Positions 13,153 to 28,200 of a DNA stretch of 64,000 bases are shown here, piece by piece. The first letter of the stretch is position 1. Every line of letters starts with the position of its first letter. Both the position numbers and the translations under genes were made by a program. Source of the stretch: Istiophorus platypterus (Eukaryota; Chordata; Actinopteri; Istiophoriformes; Istiophoridae); NCBI GenBank assembly GCA_016859345.1, contig CM029118.1, positions 32,739,501-32,803,500 on the forward strand, given 5' to 3'. The notes under the pieces were generated by a model. That model ran no database searches and had not been told where the DNA came from. It saw only the letters and a program-made list of their open reading frames with translations.

Positions 13153-13222
13153 TCACATGGTTCCACCCAGTTTGATGGTCACTGCTTTCACCTCTGAGTA
13201 CTCAGCCAGTGCATACTCTCCA
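13153..13222 (-). CDS. aldh1a3: aldh1a3 exon 13, C-terminus and stop
   Basis: The final 70 coding bases complete Leu489 and encode GEYALAEYSEVKAVTIKLGGTM followed by TGA at 13155-13153. GEYALAEY is the ALDH1A3 form. The last residues form the strand that contributes to tetramer contacts in the family. Confidence 0.95.
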
Positions 13223-16200
13223 CTAAGAGGACAAAGACAATACATTAGGCAGGTAAGGGGACACACAGTGATCAAGTTTAATCAAAGAATACAATTAATG
13301 GAAAAAATGTAAAAAAAATGGGAGGATTCTTACAGCTCTCGTCCATTGCCTGACATCTTATACCCTCCAAAGGGTGTCTGGGCATGAAGGGCGTTATAGC
13401 AGTTTATCCTTGAGCAAGAGAAAAAAAGAGAGAAAGAGAGTGAGAAATCACTGCCCCTGTCTTTAGCTCAGCATAAAGACTTGGACAAAAATACGCCAAC
13501 ATATGTAAAGGTCGCTAATTAATATATTGTAACTTGTTTGTTTCATCTGTGCATAAACAGAAATGTAAAAAAAGACAATGTTTGTTTTTATCTCTTGACA
13601 TACAGTTTATCTGCCAGCTCTGTTTCCCCATAGCTGATAAATGGAATAATTATATGGACAGTCATGTGATAAAATTAAACCGCTATGGGGTTTTAAAACT
13701 TATTAGCGAAACATTGTCTCCCTGGCAGGTGTGTCTTTTGATCACAAAATGCCCCCCCTCCATAACATTTAAGTTGCTTAATCAGTTCATGCCTGAATTT
13801 TATCCAGTTATGTTGCCGAAATAATATATTGCTCTGGTGTCAGGACAGTGAACAGGGAATTACCAGACAGTGCCAGTCTCAAGGGCTGCAGACACAGACA
13901 GAGCTTTGTCCATACTTGTTGTGAAGACTGCTGACACCAGGCCATATTGTGAGCTGTTTGCTCTCTCTATGGCCTCCTGCTGGTTCTTAAAGCTGAATAT
14001 ACACTGCACCGGGCCAAAGATCTGATGGTGTAGAGAGAAAAGAGTCACAGTGTCCAATTAAATTCTTATGTTTGTTTTTTTCTCTGCTTTACCAGATATT
14101 ATCCATATTAAATAAGAAAATCAAATATAAACTGAGAAAAGAACAACTTGACTAATTAATACAGCAAGAACTATACAGTCCAATATGGAACAATACTACA
14201 ATTATGTACAGCAGGACAGATGTTTTTTCATAAATTACCATTATTATTTCCATCATTTATTACTAATATAGATGAAGACAACCAACAGAGCGGTTGTGAG
14301 CCCATTAGTCATAATATAATGATAGACAGTAATGCACATTAATAATAACATATTCATACTAATGCATTTAGTTCATACTATTATCATGTCTACAACAAGA
14401 AAAGGATTTCAAATGGCTGAGGATCAGATGTGTCATTTCTAAATGTAACTAAAGTTACAAATTTTACCTTTGTGGAAAAGCTCTATTAGTATGTTCAAGT
14501 TTGTACAGTGTGTGGAAATTGTTACATTAAATTAATGAACACATATTGACAGTGGTGGTCACAATAGTTCATTTGATTAGCTGTTGAAGAACTGCTACAG
14601 CAAGCCTCTTGTTTACACCTTTTAGAAAACAGAGAAATTTTTGCAGGCTAATATTAGACAAGATGTATCTGCCTAGCTAATCACACTTATTACAAGGAGG
14701 TCCATGTTGTTTCCCTCTAGTTCTACCTTGTTTACAATTTCCTGCTGCCATCCCTCTTGTCTCGCATTCACACCACTTCCCCTAATGTTTTTCCTGCCTT
14801 TGCGATTGTCTACCCTGCCCTGATATGGTGCGCCTGTGGCTTATCTCCCAGGGTACCCTTTGTTCCGTTCCTTGTGTGCCAAGCATTAACAAGCATTCTA
14901 GCAATCTCCTAGTGTTAGTGTTCCTGGTTTTGTTTGTTTGCCTAGTTTTGATTAGACCTTTGGAAATTAATCCCTTATCAATCTACCTTTCTGTGTACCA
15001 GCCATCCAGTAAAGATGCTGATTTTTTGGGAAACCCTGAACTCTGTCCTGAGTTGTGCTTTCGAGTCCAATTGTTTTGGGGTAGCAGTGTTATAAACATC
15101 TCTTTTATTTAATATTACATTTCTACAAATCAGGTACATTATGTGGGTTTAGATTTGGGACTAATCTGGACAAATTTTATGGGATCAGTATCAACTAAAA
15201 TAAAGTAGATCAAATGCTGATCCTTTCTTTACTATGCTTTGTTTTTCTTTCTAAGCCTGCTAATGTTGCCATTTTGCTCTCCATTATAAGTCATACTGTA
15301 TAATGCATAAATCCTACTGCATATCAATTTGAAAATTGAGTGAATGAATGTGAAAGATTATTTGGGCACAATGGTGAGGGGCTAATATACACAAATTGAC
15401 TACAATCTGACACTAACAAATTTCTCTCCTCTTTCTCATTAGCAAAGAGCATTGTAGAAAACATTTAGATAGTATTGTGTTGGCTTGTCATTTTTAGCCT
15501 TTACTCATCTTTGCATTCACCTATTGCTGATGGCAGGTTATATCAGCTGTCATTAATTAAAATTCATTCATTTACTCACTTCTTGACAAAATTAAACTTG
15601 TCTTTTGTCTGGTTAAAATGCTCCATGCAGCCTATTAGATAATAATTTGAAAATATAAGTTAATAAGACTTATGCTAGTAATCTCTTATTTTGAATTTTG
15701 TTGTCAGAAACCAACCTCCCAGAATTAAAACTGTCCTTGACTTCTGCAGTGTGCAACCTGCCTCTCTGCACTGTCTGCGCTGTAATTAAAGCACAGTTCC
15801 ACAGGGTGTCAGGCTTTTCTTTTTCCGACACTATCCGTGAGGGATAGTGCCTGTCTGTGTCAGGTTCCTATGGAATGTATTGAAACAAGTTGTAACCTCT
15901 TCCTTGGCGATGCGCATATGGTCTTTGACCCCAGAGAAGATGGTGGGTTGAATGAAGAGGCTCGTCTCACCCACAGCTACTCCTCCATACTCCAGCCTAG
16001 CTCCCTCCTTCTTCCCACTTTCAATTAGATCCATAATCTTGTCAAACTGCTGTTGGTCAATCTGCAGCCAGCATTAGGCAGACAAGTTGATAAGGGAAGG
16101 AAATAATTTAATTATACAGGTACAATTACAATTTTTTGGAAACCTTAAATAGAGTCAAATGATTCATTAAGATTAATATTAGTTTCATTTCTGTTCATCC

Positions 16201-19200
16201 AGCACAGAGAGAGCATCTGGGTGTCCAGCTAGCCTATCTTAGCTCAAATGTGTACAAATTAAAAGTACAAGATATAATGTGTGCATTAGTGAGTTTTAGA
16301 GTTGTAGGGAGGTGTATTTTTGAAGCTTGGATCAAGACATTATAAAGTGCGACAACATTATAAAGTAAGGAGTACTGTTGAATGGATGTTACTTTCTAAA
16401 AGTGGTTTTATGCTGTTTATGTTGACCTTATTTGGTGTTACTCGGTCTTTAAAGAATGTTGTAAAAACTTCTGACAATTACTACATGCAGCATTTTTTTT
16501 TTTTTAATTTCAAGGTAGGTCAATAGAATAACAGCAGAAAGGTCACACAAAGGTCAGCAGAAAATGTAACCCTGCTATTGATGTGGAATGTGAACAAAAA
16601 TGTGCTGTATCATCTAAATATTGTTGGGTCAAAGTCTGATGAATAACATTACAACAAAAACTTGTGGAAAAGTAATGTCAATGTAACAATGGCCTTTGTG
16701 GCTACATTTTACTATGTTCACAGAATGTACTGTAACACTGGCCCTCAACTTTACCATTCTGGTTCACTCTCACTGCTTTCTTAGTGTTGTTTTCTCCTGC
16801 AGCAAGCAGCTATTTTCAGAGAATAACCACACTACCTGCCCAGCACAAATTGGACAGACACAGTTAGTGAGTAGCTGGCAAACATACAGGCATGTTCGGG
16901 ACTGTCTCATCCACTATGAGGAAGACAGATCCCTTCGAAATGCTCTGGGAAGTGGCTTTGCACTGCTCTTCACTGGAGATGGGGAAGTTAACCAGACTTA
17001 GATTTACCACAATAACCAGTTAGTCCTTATCCTTGCAGTCGTCTCTCTTGAGAAACAGAAAAATAGAATTTGAAAACAATTTTAATGCAACATGCATCTC
17101 ACCTTTGTGTCCCCATTAAGTTTTCTAGTGCTAGCGTCTTGCCAAGCTGTATGGACTCATTACATCCCCCTAAGGCTGGAGGGTAGAAAAACACTCACTG
17201 GTACTTAATGGTTGTTGAGAACAGCAGTTGTAGTGGTTGTTTTTCCCCCAACAACCACAAGGAGAAAAAATTAGCCAATTTCAAACTTTCAAACAGTAGT
17301 ATTTTATTTTATAAGAGAAAAGATGTTAGCATTAAAGACATCTTTTTTGGTAAATATCAATCTGGTTTACTGCTCTGTCTCCATTAAAGAGTAGTTCACA
17401 GCTGCTTAATAGAGCTTTTCTATTGGACCTTCTGGAGCTGTCTCCCACACAGTGGAGGAAACAGTTCTGAACAGAGCTTGTGAACATAGCATTTAGCAGC
17501 TAAAAAGCCAGATGCTTACCTCAGTAGTTGGTAGTGACCAAAAACATAGGTAAAAACTGGATATTTGCCAAATTGCCAGAATCTGAAAATAAGTCATTAT
17601 ATTTCTGTGTATCTCCATCTGTAAATAAGAAACTTTTTGCTATGTTTCCTATATCAGCTTATGAGCTGACAAAATGTCAATGTCATGTTCACAACTTGTT
17701 TCACTAACCAAAAAAAAGTTTCCAAAAATAAATAGATAATGACTATATAAGTTTAAGTACTACTTGTCGATTATTATTCTATGATGCTGACTGAGTGGTC
17801 CTACCTGTGGCCCTTGTGATGTCTGGGGGTCTAGTGGGTCTCCTATGACAATCTTCTTGGCATTTTCTATGCTACAACGCACAAATTCTTCATAAATACT
17901 TTCCTCCACAAAGACACGCGATGCAGCCGTGCAGCACTGACCCTGGTTATAAAAAGCTCCTTTCTGGGTTTCCTCCACAGCCAGCTGCACTGTAGACACA
18001 CATACAGATATACATTCCATAAGAGCAAAAATAAAAACACTTTTTTTTTCATGAGACAGTGACACTTTATCTATTATGTATCATTAGTCTGTGATGTTCA
18101 ATCCATTTCAGGGGTTTAATGTGAGTTGATCATGTTCTAATTTACATTTTTGTGCCCTCTCTGTAACTTTTCCCTCTGCTTACTTTGTCTACTTTGTCAT
18201 TCCTACAGTCACGACCTGTAGTTGGTTATTGCTGTTTAACCCTTATTAAGTTTTTCATCATGACTTAACTAGTGAGCAGCCAAAATTTAGAAATACTGAA
18301 CTAGTAATGCTTGTGGCCAATATTTCTGTTATTATTTTTCTCATTTTAGCACAGGAGGGTGACATCACCATTCTTAGTACCACCTTCTGCGTACTGACTG
18401 GCTCGTTTTTCATTTGTTCTTTTTTTTTTTTACCTGGGGAAACACCGGACCTAGTTGAATCTCTTAGAGACAAGCAGTCAGTCAGAGGTTTCCAACTAGG
18501 CTATTAAGCCCTCTCATATTCCCAGAAAAAATACTGAGGACCTGGCCACAGTGTCATGCACAGACTGGGGGATGAACTATTACAGATATAGTACTCAATA
18601 TGAATAAAACTAAACTCTGGCAGTATTACATTTACCCCAACTCCTTTTCTACTGTAAAATAGTTCTGTATTGTTGTATTTCACATGAAATTAGGTTACTT
18701 CTAGTTGTCTATGGTTAGCAAGGAAAACAGTAAACACCAACGCACAAAACTGGAATCAGGAGTGTAAAGCATGTTGTTGTTTGTTATTTTTATCATTTGC
18801 TATTTAAGGATGGCAACAGCGTGTTTATCAGTTCAATAAACTGTGGCTGTATTGCAGTGGCCATTTTACTCAGCTAGAGTTTCCTTTCCTGCTGCTCTGT
18901 AATGGCAGAAGGAGTCAGCTGCACAGCAACTGAAACCAGGTTTGGTTCTCTGCAGTCCCCTGGCAATTAACTGCTTAGCTATAGTTAAATTTTTTTGACA
19001 GTGTGGAAGTCAATGACATTTTCACCATATAGTTGCGTGATGGTAGCAAAGGCACAAAAGGTGAGTTGCACAGGTGAAGCATGAGACTTGACAGGCTTCC
19101 AAGTAGTAAAGTGATGATGTGAATTCAAAACTGCCTATCACTAAGACCTGAGGCTGCAATGGTGTGTGATATAATCATACAGCAGGCCAAACTGTGACTC

Positions 19201-22200
19201 TAATGCATGCTGAAACAATTAAAATACAACATTTGATGTTCCGTTTCATTATTCAAAATGAAAGAGATAGACAGAGAGCATGTTTAGTTACAGTCACAGT
19301 CAGCAAACACAATGCAGGGGTTCTTTCCTCCCAGCTCCAGAGTCACTCTCTTCAGGTTACTTTTGGCTGCTGCTTCTTTGATCAGCTGGCCTACCTGCAC
19401 ACACAATGGTACCCAACAATTAGGAGTTATACCTTAATGTATTATGGGTATATGAAATTAAGTGGCTTTAAAATTTTCTAAAATTTGTTGATAAACAGAC
19501 AAGAATACGTTTTTTATCACTGTAATTGAAATAATGGTGAATCAGATTTTTATGTGCTAAAATTTAACAAGTTATAATAATCTAACATGAAGTATAAAGT
19601 GCTACTATATGTAGTTTTTATTGTAGTGCGCATACAATTTAGGTTTTTCCATTGTTAGAACTTTGCCAATGGATCAAGAACCTTTTGAGGAACTCAGAAA
19701 CTTTACTAGTGTTTGAGTCAGAGGAGCCAGGGACTGAAATTAGTGTCTCGACAATAATTCCAAGTTTAAAAAAAAAAAAAAAAAAAATTCTCTGGGGCTA
19801 GCACTTTCTGATGGTTAGCATTTATTTTCCATACATGTTTTAAAATGATGATTATGTGGCATCCTCATACTATCCATTCACCAACCTCTGTAGAGCCAGT
19901 GAAGGCCACTTTGTCAATGTCCATGTGGCTAGCAATGGCTGCTCCCACTGTGGGACCGAACCCTGGAACGATGTTCACAACTCCAGGAGGGAAGCCTGCC
20001 TGAAATGGCAACCCAGAGAGAACATTCATTCAGAGAATCACCAAGGATTTACTGTCCCACTGAAGAGCAAAAGACCCCACATATGAGGTTAACATTTTGA
20101 ATCACAGGTCATCCATTCCCCCATTTGCGTTATTCAGTGTAGGTCTGGATGAGAGTTCAGTATTTCTTTTATCAATTTTATACACAATCATCACATGACA
20201 AGTTACTGTGTATCACAGTTCTTCTGTATAGTGACTCTAACAGCTCGATGTACTGCAGCTTAAGAAAAAGATGCAAAAAGTTCAAGACAAAAACAAACAA
20301 GGAAAACATCTATACCAACAAATGCACAGCATTTAGAAAAATGAGACAGCAAAACCAAATACAGGAACACACTGCAAAAGCAGAAAATGCAACCAAATGC
20401 AGAATTGCTGCTATTGGTGAAATCTACCATTACAACAGTCAGCATGAATCCTTTCTTAAGTGGCTATTGAAAGACAAGAACCTTTGGGGGTCTCCGAACC
20501 ACACTTTAGAAACCACAGCTAAAGTGTATAGATCCAGAAGCAGAGTAGTCTAATCACTAAGTTAAAGGATTTTCTTTAGGAACATAGGCCCAAAATCTGT
20601 TCAAGAAGAGGACTATCAGAGTTTTAAACTCTGAACCTCATCCAGCTTACAACTTGGCTCAATCCTGCTGTACATATTGAGGTTAATATCAGACCTCTTT
20701 GATGAGTGATCCAATGTGGAGGGCCGTGAGGGGGGTCTGCTCTGCTGGCTTGATGACCACAGTGTTTCCACAGCTCAGGGCTGGTGCTATCTTCCATGTG
20801 AACATCAGCAGAGGGAAATTCCACTACAGTAGAAGAAAGAACAAATGTTAGATGACTGCCAAAACATTTTAAAATTGTGGAAACTGTGTGCAAAACAGGC
20901 CAAATGGTAATTATTCTGGGTTACTTTGTCTTTGATTCAGTTGTCCACACCACAATCTGATTAGTTTGCAAATTATTTACGTATTTTTTTTCTAGACTGG
21001 CTGTGTCAAAGTTTGTAGGTCTGCATGTATGTTTGTATGCTGTCAGTGTATGTATGAACACCGTTTATGTGAACAAAGGGAAAATTAGCAATCATTGTAG
21101 TGGAAGCTAATGGGGATCTGAAAGAAGAATAAAGAATGAAATCACACCATAATGACTGCTAAATATGCCTTGAGGTTACACCAACAGCATATGTTTTTTA
21201 GACATTCAGTGAGGTTAGTGGAGGTTTACAGCCAGAAATTAAGCATACACATACTGATAACCCCCAACAGTGTTAAAATAATTGTGACAAATTTCCCTTG
21301 CTTAAAAAAATCCTCAGTTTATTCAGGGACTTTTTGAGACAAGCTTTTATTTTGTAGGACCACCCATTAAAATCTGAAGGTACAACCATTCTTGTTAGTG
21401 CCTTGTTCAAGGGCACGTTAGAAGTAGTAACAAGGAGCAAGTACTGCTTTTTCACCTACCCTTCCCAGATTTATCATGTCAGATCAGGAATTGAATCTGT
21501 GACCTTATGGTCAAAAGCCTGCTTCTCTAACCTTTAGATCCCCACCATCCCCTTATTTATAAAAGTATACATAAAGCACAAATTTGCTATATGATTCTGG
21601 TACATGGACAATCTTGTATGCCCTGAGGCTGCCAAAGAGTTATTTCAATGTATGTGCTTCAGTTTGACATGAACGAGAGGTGTATCGAATAGCAAAAATG
21701 TGCAAGGCCTGGTGTCAGCAACTGCCAAGTCAAGTTGACTATATGGATTTGTAGCATTGAGCTCTCTTAGCATGCATTGAGCATACTGTAGCTATTGTAA
21801 GCCCTGAGGGAAAACAAGAGGCTGAGGGGATAACATGATCAGTCATCAGATTTTGTAAAACTATTTAAGGTTGTAAATGCCTCCATTTATATTGCTTGGA
21901 GTGAGTCTGGTAACAATATAAAAGCTTTTAGGCAGAAGTAAGTGAGAGCTCATGTTAAGGAATGCAAGCATATGGTAATTTCCTGGATGCAGTATACCAG
22001 TGCAGTCCCAGTACATATAAAAGTATCAGTAGATAGGATTTGTTTGTTTATTTTTTGCCAGCCCAGTGTCTATAGCGATGTAGACACTGTACTGGAATGT
22101 GAAGGGGGAGTTGAGCCTGAGGTAAAAGATCCTAGCTTCAGGTCATGGGCTCCAAATAAGGAATAAGTAAGATAATAGATACAAGTGGCTAAAATTTTTT

Positions 22201-25200
22201 GCAGGATGAATGAATTTTCCCATAGGGACATGGTGAGGAGTTTGGACATCCAGAAGGAGCTTGGAGTAGAAGTCCCTCCTCTCTCATATTGAGAGAAACC
22301 ACTTGAGGGGATTTGGGCATCTGATAGGGACACCTCATGGCCGCATTTCTCTACAGGTTTCTTGGGGGGAGACCCAGAATTTACTGAACGGATTACATAT
22401 CACCTTGGCCTGAGAACATCTATTGGTTATCTTGCTTTGCTTGCTGCGACTGCTACCTGGGCATGGATAAGCAGTGGAAATTGGATGGTAAGATATATGT
22501 TACGAGTAATCATAATACCAGAAACAAAAAGCTGTACAGTGAACCTGTCTTTATGGGGCCCCTGGAATTGCTGGTATAGGAAAGTGCTTGTTTGTCTGGT
22601 TGTAAATCCAGTCTTGCTATATAGAATAAGCAATAGGCATGTTTAATTTCTAGTGGCTACTTTTTTTAAATTGTAACACAACCATATCATACTATATCTT
22701 TTATATACACAGAGGATGAAAGAGTCTAGAATTCTTTTTTTTAATGACCTGATGCACTTATTAAAGTTTGGGTTGTACACAGTAGCTTATTTGTGTGACT
22801 CGGTTATGATCTTATCACTGCCACATTCTCCAATGGAAAGAATAATGACTACATGAGAGGCACAAACTAATAATCCAAGAAACATCACCAGTACTTTGGT
22901 TTTCAAGCTCACTTTATCACTTGGATGCTGGTCTGGAGAGAATATACAAGACAATAAAAGCTCTAAATCATCAGGGCTGGAGATGATTCTAAGTAAATAA
23001 ATGAAGAAAAAAAAAAATATTTTCCAGTTGCTTGTTACCATGTTGGAAACCAATAGACATATAATTGGACACTCAAACTGAAATTAGACAGCAATATATG
23101 TGAGTGCTGCATGTTTATTATTTAGGCATTGTTAAATTTTACAACACTTTGGAAACACACAGTGTCATTAAGGGATCTTGGGATCACAAGATGGGAGAAA
23201 GGTTTCCTGTTTTCCTCTGACAATGACTCATGCAGTGTGTATGCCAACAGTACTTTCAGTAATTACACAACGTACTTCAGTATAAATTTCACTTTTATGA
23301 TATAATCTCCCATGTCAAACAACAGCCGTTCTGTTCTTTTCTTGCCAAAGCAATATTAGAAGTTACAGGCTTATGCTCAAAGATAAAAACTGAATGGCTG
23401 TTTTCTGTCATTATGTTGGAATTATACTCATGTCTGTCTGGATCTACAACAAAGTGAAACACAAAACGGTGAGAGACCAAATATGGCCCCACCCTAAATC
23501 TGGTGAAGTTATTATCAAAAGAAAAAAAAACATATATTCCAAGGTGTGAAAGTAAATCCAAGCAGCACAGGACTGAGGCTGTGTGTTCTTGTTAGAACAG
23601 CCCTAAAGGGATCGGCAGAGAGGAGGTCTTGTTTAGGGAGAGAAAAGATTAAGATAAGGTTTCTGGCAGACACGGGTTCGTTTCATTCTCACATCAAGAT
23701 AGTGCTGTTAAATGAGCGCAGTTGCCCTACATTTACAATTTTTGGGAAAGTTAAGGTCAGTCTGCAATGGTTCCAATTAAGACTTAGTATAGTTCCAAGA
23801 AAGAGGTGTTAACATTGTATATAATAGAGCCATTCAACGTAAAACCATAATCTGCTGACATTTAAGGGCCCTATTGCATTAAATGAACACTGTAAGATAG
23901 TAAAATAATCTTGTGTCCGTGCAGTGTCATATGAGAAGATTTAATCTCTGCTTCATCTCTATCCAGTACATGAATTGATTGATAGAGCTGTACATGGTGC
24001 AGCAAATAAGGCTTGTTGCTAATTTGTCTCAGTGGACAACTGCATAACCAAAACACAAAAATCCCCTATAATCCTAAATAATTTTCCACACAGATGTCCA
24101 TAAAACTCTTGACAGGAAATTTCAAACTGCAACAAAGTCAATTATGATTTAATGCAGTATTTACATTAAAGTTTCTCCAAGGCAAAAAAGCAATTTCTAT
24201 GAGTATGATGTCATTCAGATAGGGGCAAGGGGAAAGGGCAGAGAGACTCTAATGAATATATGCAGTGCACAAAGCTGGACCAAACCAGGGAGAGGAAAGC
24301 ACTATTACTATAATGTACTCTCTAAATGTGAGAGCACATTATACAAAACAGCAGATAATGTCCAACGAGCCATCATGCAAGCCCAGCTTAAATACAATCT
24401 GGATAAGTATTGAGGTGAGTATATGTGTAGCCTATATGTTTAATTAATGTTATGGGTACTGGTGAGGTCAAAGGACTGATATAAATATTTTGGGGACAGA
24501 TTTAGAGATAAGTGTGGGAAATGTGTGTGTTCTGGTACTGAACTTTGCAGGTGCAGGGCGGGTGCGGGTTTGCAAAATTGGACCCGTACAGGAGTCTATA
24601 TTGGAGCACAGTATCAGTTCCTAATAAATCCAAGTAAATAATAATAAATAATAAATCCAGTATAAGGATGGGTCTGGAATATGTATTGCTTAATTAAAAG
24701 AATGGTAACAAGGAGAACCTTTGATGACAAGATAAACAGTTTGTAATTGCCTTCAAACAGAAGATGAATGCCAGAAAATAATTCATATAATGTGTCTTTA
24801 TCTGCCACTTCAAAATGTTTAGGATTAGAAACTGGCGACAAATATGATCAAAATCAAAACATTGTTCTCTGTTAACAGCTGTCTCCTGTGGCAGAGACTT
24901 TCTTAACCCAACCATCCAAGCTCCTTACTGGTTTTGGCTTTTCAGCACTATGCCAACATAAAAAATTCACCTTCCAGCAACTCCAATACTCTCATTTTCA
25001 GATTAAGGTAAAGCAGAAACCTGCCTCAAGTCACTGAACCCAAGTGTTAAAATCTCAATGTTTTATATGTGTTAAACAGACAAGATACAATGAGCAAATA
25101 TGAAAGTTTTCACATTAGACTGATCTTTGCAAGCAATATCCCCCTTCTTACAGTCATGATGCTAAATTAGGCCTCCGAGACCAATCCATGGATGTATGCA

Positions 25201-28200
25201 ACAATGGATTATGAATCCAAACATGGCGTCCAATCGTTCCAATGAGCTATATTACGGTAAAAAAATTTTCTGCAGATTTCTGAACCTACCGTTTTAAATT
25301 TACAGAATTTAAAGAGTAATTCTGAATATGTTTTATAATCAGGATGTTTTCAAAAGAGATTTTCTGGGTCCCTGGGCGTCCTTTGAGCAAGACTGTGCCA
25401 AATAGCTCAGCTCGGTTCCTAGGGCTTGGACCTAACCCTGTTCTGATCTACAGAGAAGAAATGGATATCCATATTCTCTGATTCTGGAGAAAACAGCAAA
25501 CAAGAATTATGTTTTCCCCAGAATGCCAGAGCATGCATTTTTTCCTCTCTGATGGCATCCTTTAAACACATATGGTTATTATCCATATGTAGATATACGG
25601 TAGGTAGAAAGATGTTGGAATCACAACAATGTGTTGGATTTTATGTCCTCAAGTTATTAATTGGATATTGTACAATGTTCAGGTTTCTTGCTTATTAAGA
25701 ACATATTATTAAGAACATGTATTACAGCACACTCACATACACAGTTGTGTTTCCATCATATCCGGAGGACATTACTTTAGCTCACCTTCATTTCCTGGAG
25801 ACCTAACCATAAAAACTTCTCCCCTAACCCTAATCTCAACGCTTGCCCTAACCTTGACCTTAACCTCAATCTAATCATACCTTAACTTAAAACCAAGACT
25901 ACATCCTAAAATTTAATGATTTACATTATGGGGACACACACACACATGCACACACACACACACACACACACACTATACAACATTATCAACAGCCATATTA
26001 TGTGGGTTTTTTTTATTCTATTTTTGCACTCCAGTGTATATGTGTGTCATGTTAAATTTCACTGCAATTCTTTTCACACAAGGGTAAAGTAGTACTAACA
26101 GTAATCAGAATTCCTATTATACATTATTGCTTATAAATATAAACCAGATCCAGTCTGGACTTACAGGTATGATGGCTCCACATACACCAATAGGCTCGTG
26201 TTTGGTTAAACACATGTAGCTTTCATCTGTAAGAAAAAAAAATGGAAACAGCATAATCAGTTTGATACACTACTTTACAAGATCCATACCGAGAGATCAC
26301 AACCAGCATCACTGGTAGGTGGTTGGGTTCTGCCAGAAGTGTGCTCTGTTTCACCTGTAACCACCCAAAAGTGATGTTGTAGAGTCCTGGAGTATTCTCG
26401 CAAAGCAGCAAGGTGTTCAAACCACTTGAAGTCAGCAGAAAAAAAAATCCTCTTCTTCTTTCTAAAAATCATAAAACATGTATTTCAACTGTGATTTATA
26501 ATGATTTTGGGAGGCAAAGACAAATGGTATCATCATGCTGATAGAGGCATCAGATCAGAAAAAGGTTTGTGTGTGTCATTTTGTGGACAAACTACATATT
26601 TTGTCATTTAATCTGGTGGACTTTGTGCTTTTCTTAAACTGAACAACGTCAAAAAAATCACAATGGTCAGAGTGAAAATTTTTCTCTAAAGGAAGCAGAA
26701 ACTGTTGAAGAAAAAACAGTCAAAACAATAAATTTCCAAAACAAAATCAAGTGAAATTAAAAAGAAAAAGAAAAAAATTTGGTCAGGTTTTTCAAGTCTT
26801 GCAGCATTTAGCCACAGTTTAGGTATTTCAATAGACAGTGTCATGGTTAATTTCTTTTACATTATTGCTAGGTTGCACTTTGCTCTTTTTTAAGTGCAGT
26901 ATTTCTCTTGTATTTTTAAGCTGTTTTTACTTTTGTTTTCCTTTTAGATTTCCCAACAATACTACTGGTGAGATCAACACTCTGTGTATATGATTTGTTG
27001 CATAGTGTATATGGACATTATAAAGGCTCTGTGCCCTGACCTTCTCCAGTTTCCCATGTGACTGATCACAGATTGGGTGACTCATCTCCAGCTGCCTTTA
27101 TATTTGTTAGTGGGTGAGTCCATTTTCAGTTGCAGCTTACTGAAGGTTACATTAACTCAGTGGTGAGGTCAATGGAGAATGTCCACATTCAAAACACGTC
27201 GGGGGTGCTCTTATCAGTGTGTAACACAACACTCACAAAAGGCTTGGCAGCAATTAGTTTGTGTTCATCAGCCTTGAAATGGTTGACTACATATTTCACT
27301 CATTTATTTCTGTGAGTTGAGGTTTTTAGTATATTTTTATGTCTTTGCCCCCAATCCTTCTTACGCATTATATATATGAATATTATATAGTTATACTTGT
27401 AAATACAGTTAGTTATATGTAAAAAACTGTTTGTGCAATATATAAAATGGCTGTTTGAGCCATTTTGATTTTGATTCAAATACAGCATTCATAGGATTTA
27501 GGGGAGGTTGTGGACGTTTGCTTATTGCTAACATGATTCTTTAGATTCTGTGGCACTAAAAATTGAGTTCTGCTTTTCCTAATTTCAAATAACTAAACTA
27601 CTGCAAACAAAACTGACCCTTTGGCATTTATTTTTAATTGTAATATTGCTGTTCTTTGAGTATGAGCAAACAAGGTAATATGTAGTTCTGAATCAAAAAT
27701 TTTAATTTCTGTATGATAAAAAAAAAAAGGAGCCACTTTTCAGTCCTAGTATTACGTCATGTCAGCATGAAAAATATGATAGAACAACTCTTCTGGTCAT
27801 GTAATCACCCGTGTCAGTTTGTTTGTTTATTTGTTAGCAGGAATGTACAAAAAGTATTGAATGAATTTTTCCCTGATCTTCATGGAGGAATGTCGCATGG
27901 TCCAGTGAAAAACAAACTCCATTTTGGAGAATATTCGGCTCGTTAAATCTTAATTTGAATTTTTTCCTCTGAAGTCTGGTGTGTCATATTTGACATTGGC
28001 CTTGGCCCTGGAGGTCCGCAATCTACTGAGTCCATTTTCTACTTTGGGCTTGATTTGGTGGACACATACCAGGTATATTTGTTAGGTGGTCTTACTTTTA
28101 TATGCACTAGTCCCCAAATAGTGAAAAAAAATTTGAATGAAGGAGAGGGTTTTGTCCATTATTTAAGTTTCCACTACCTAACAGAAATTAGACTATTCCA

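Noticed and set aside
15837..16028. Plus-strand frame over 15837-16028
   Set aside because: Antisense shadow of aldh1a3 exon 10.
23546..23812. Plus-strand frame containing LADTGS, reminiscent of a retroviral-type aspartic protease
   Set aside because: Only the DTG-like motif matches; no flap, no second motif and no neighbouring pol sequence.
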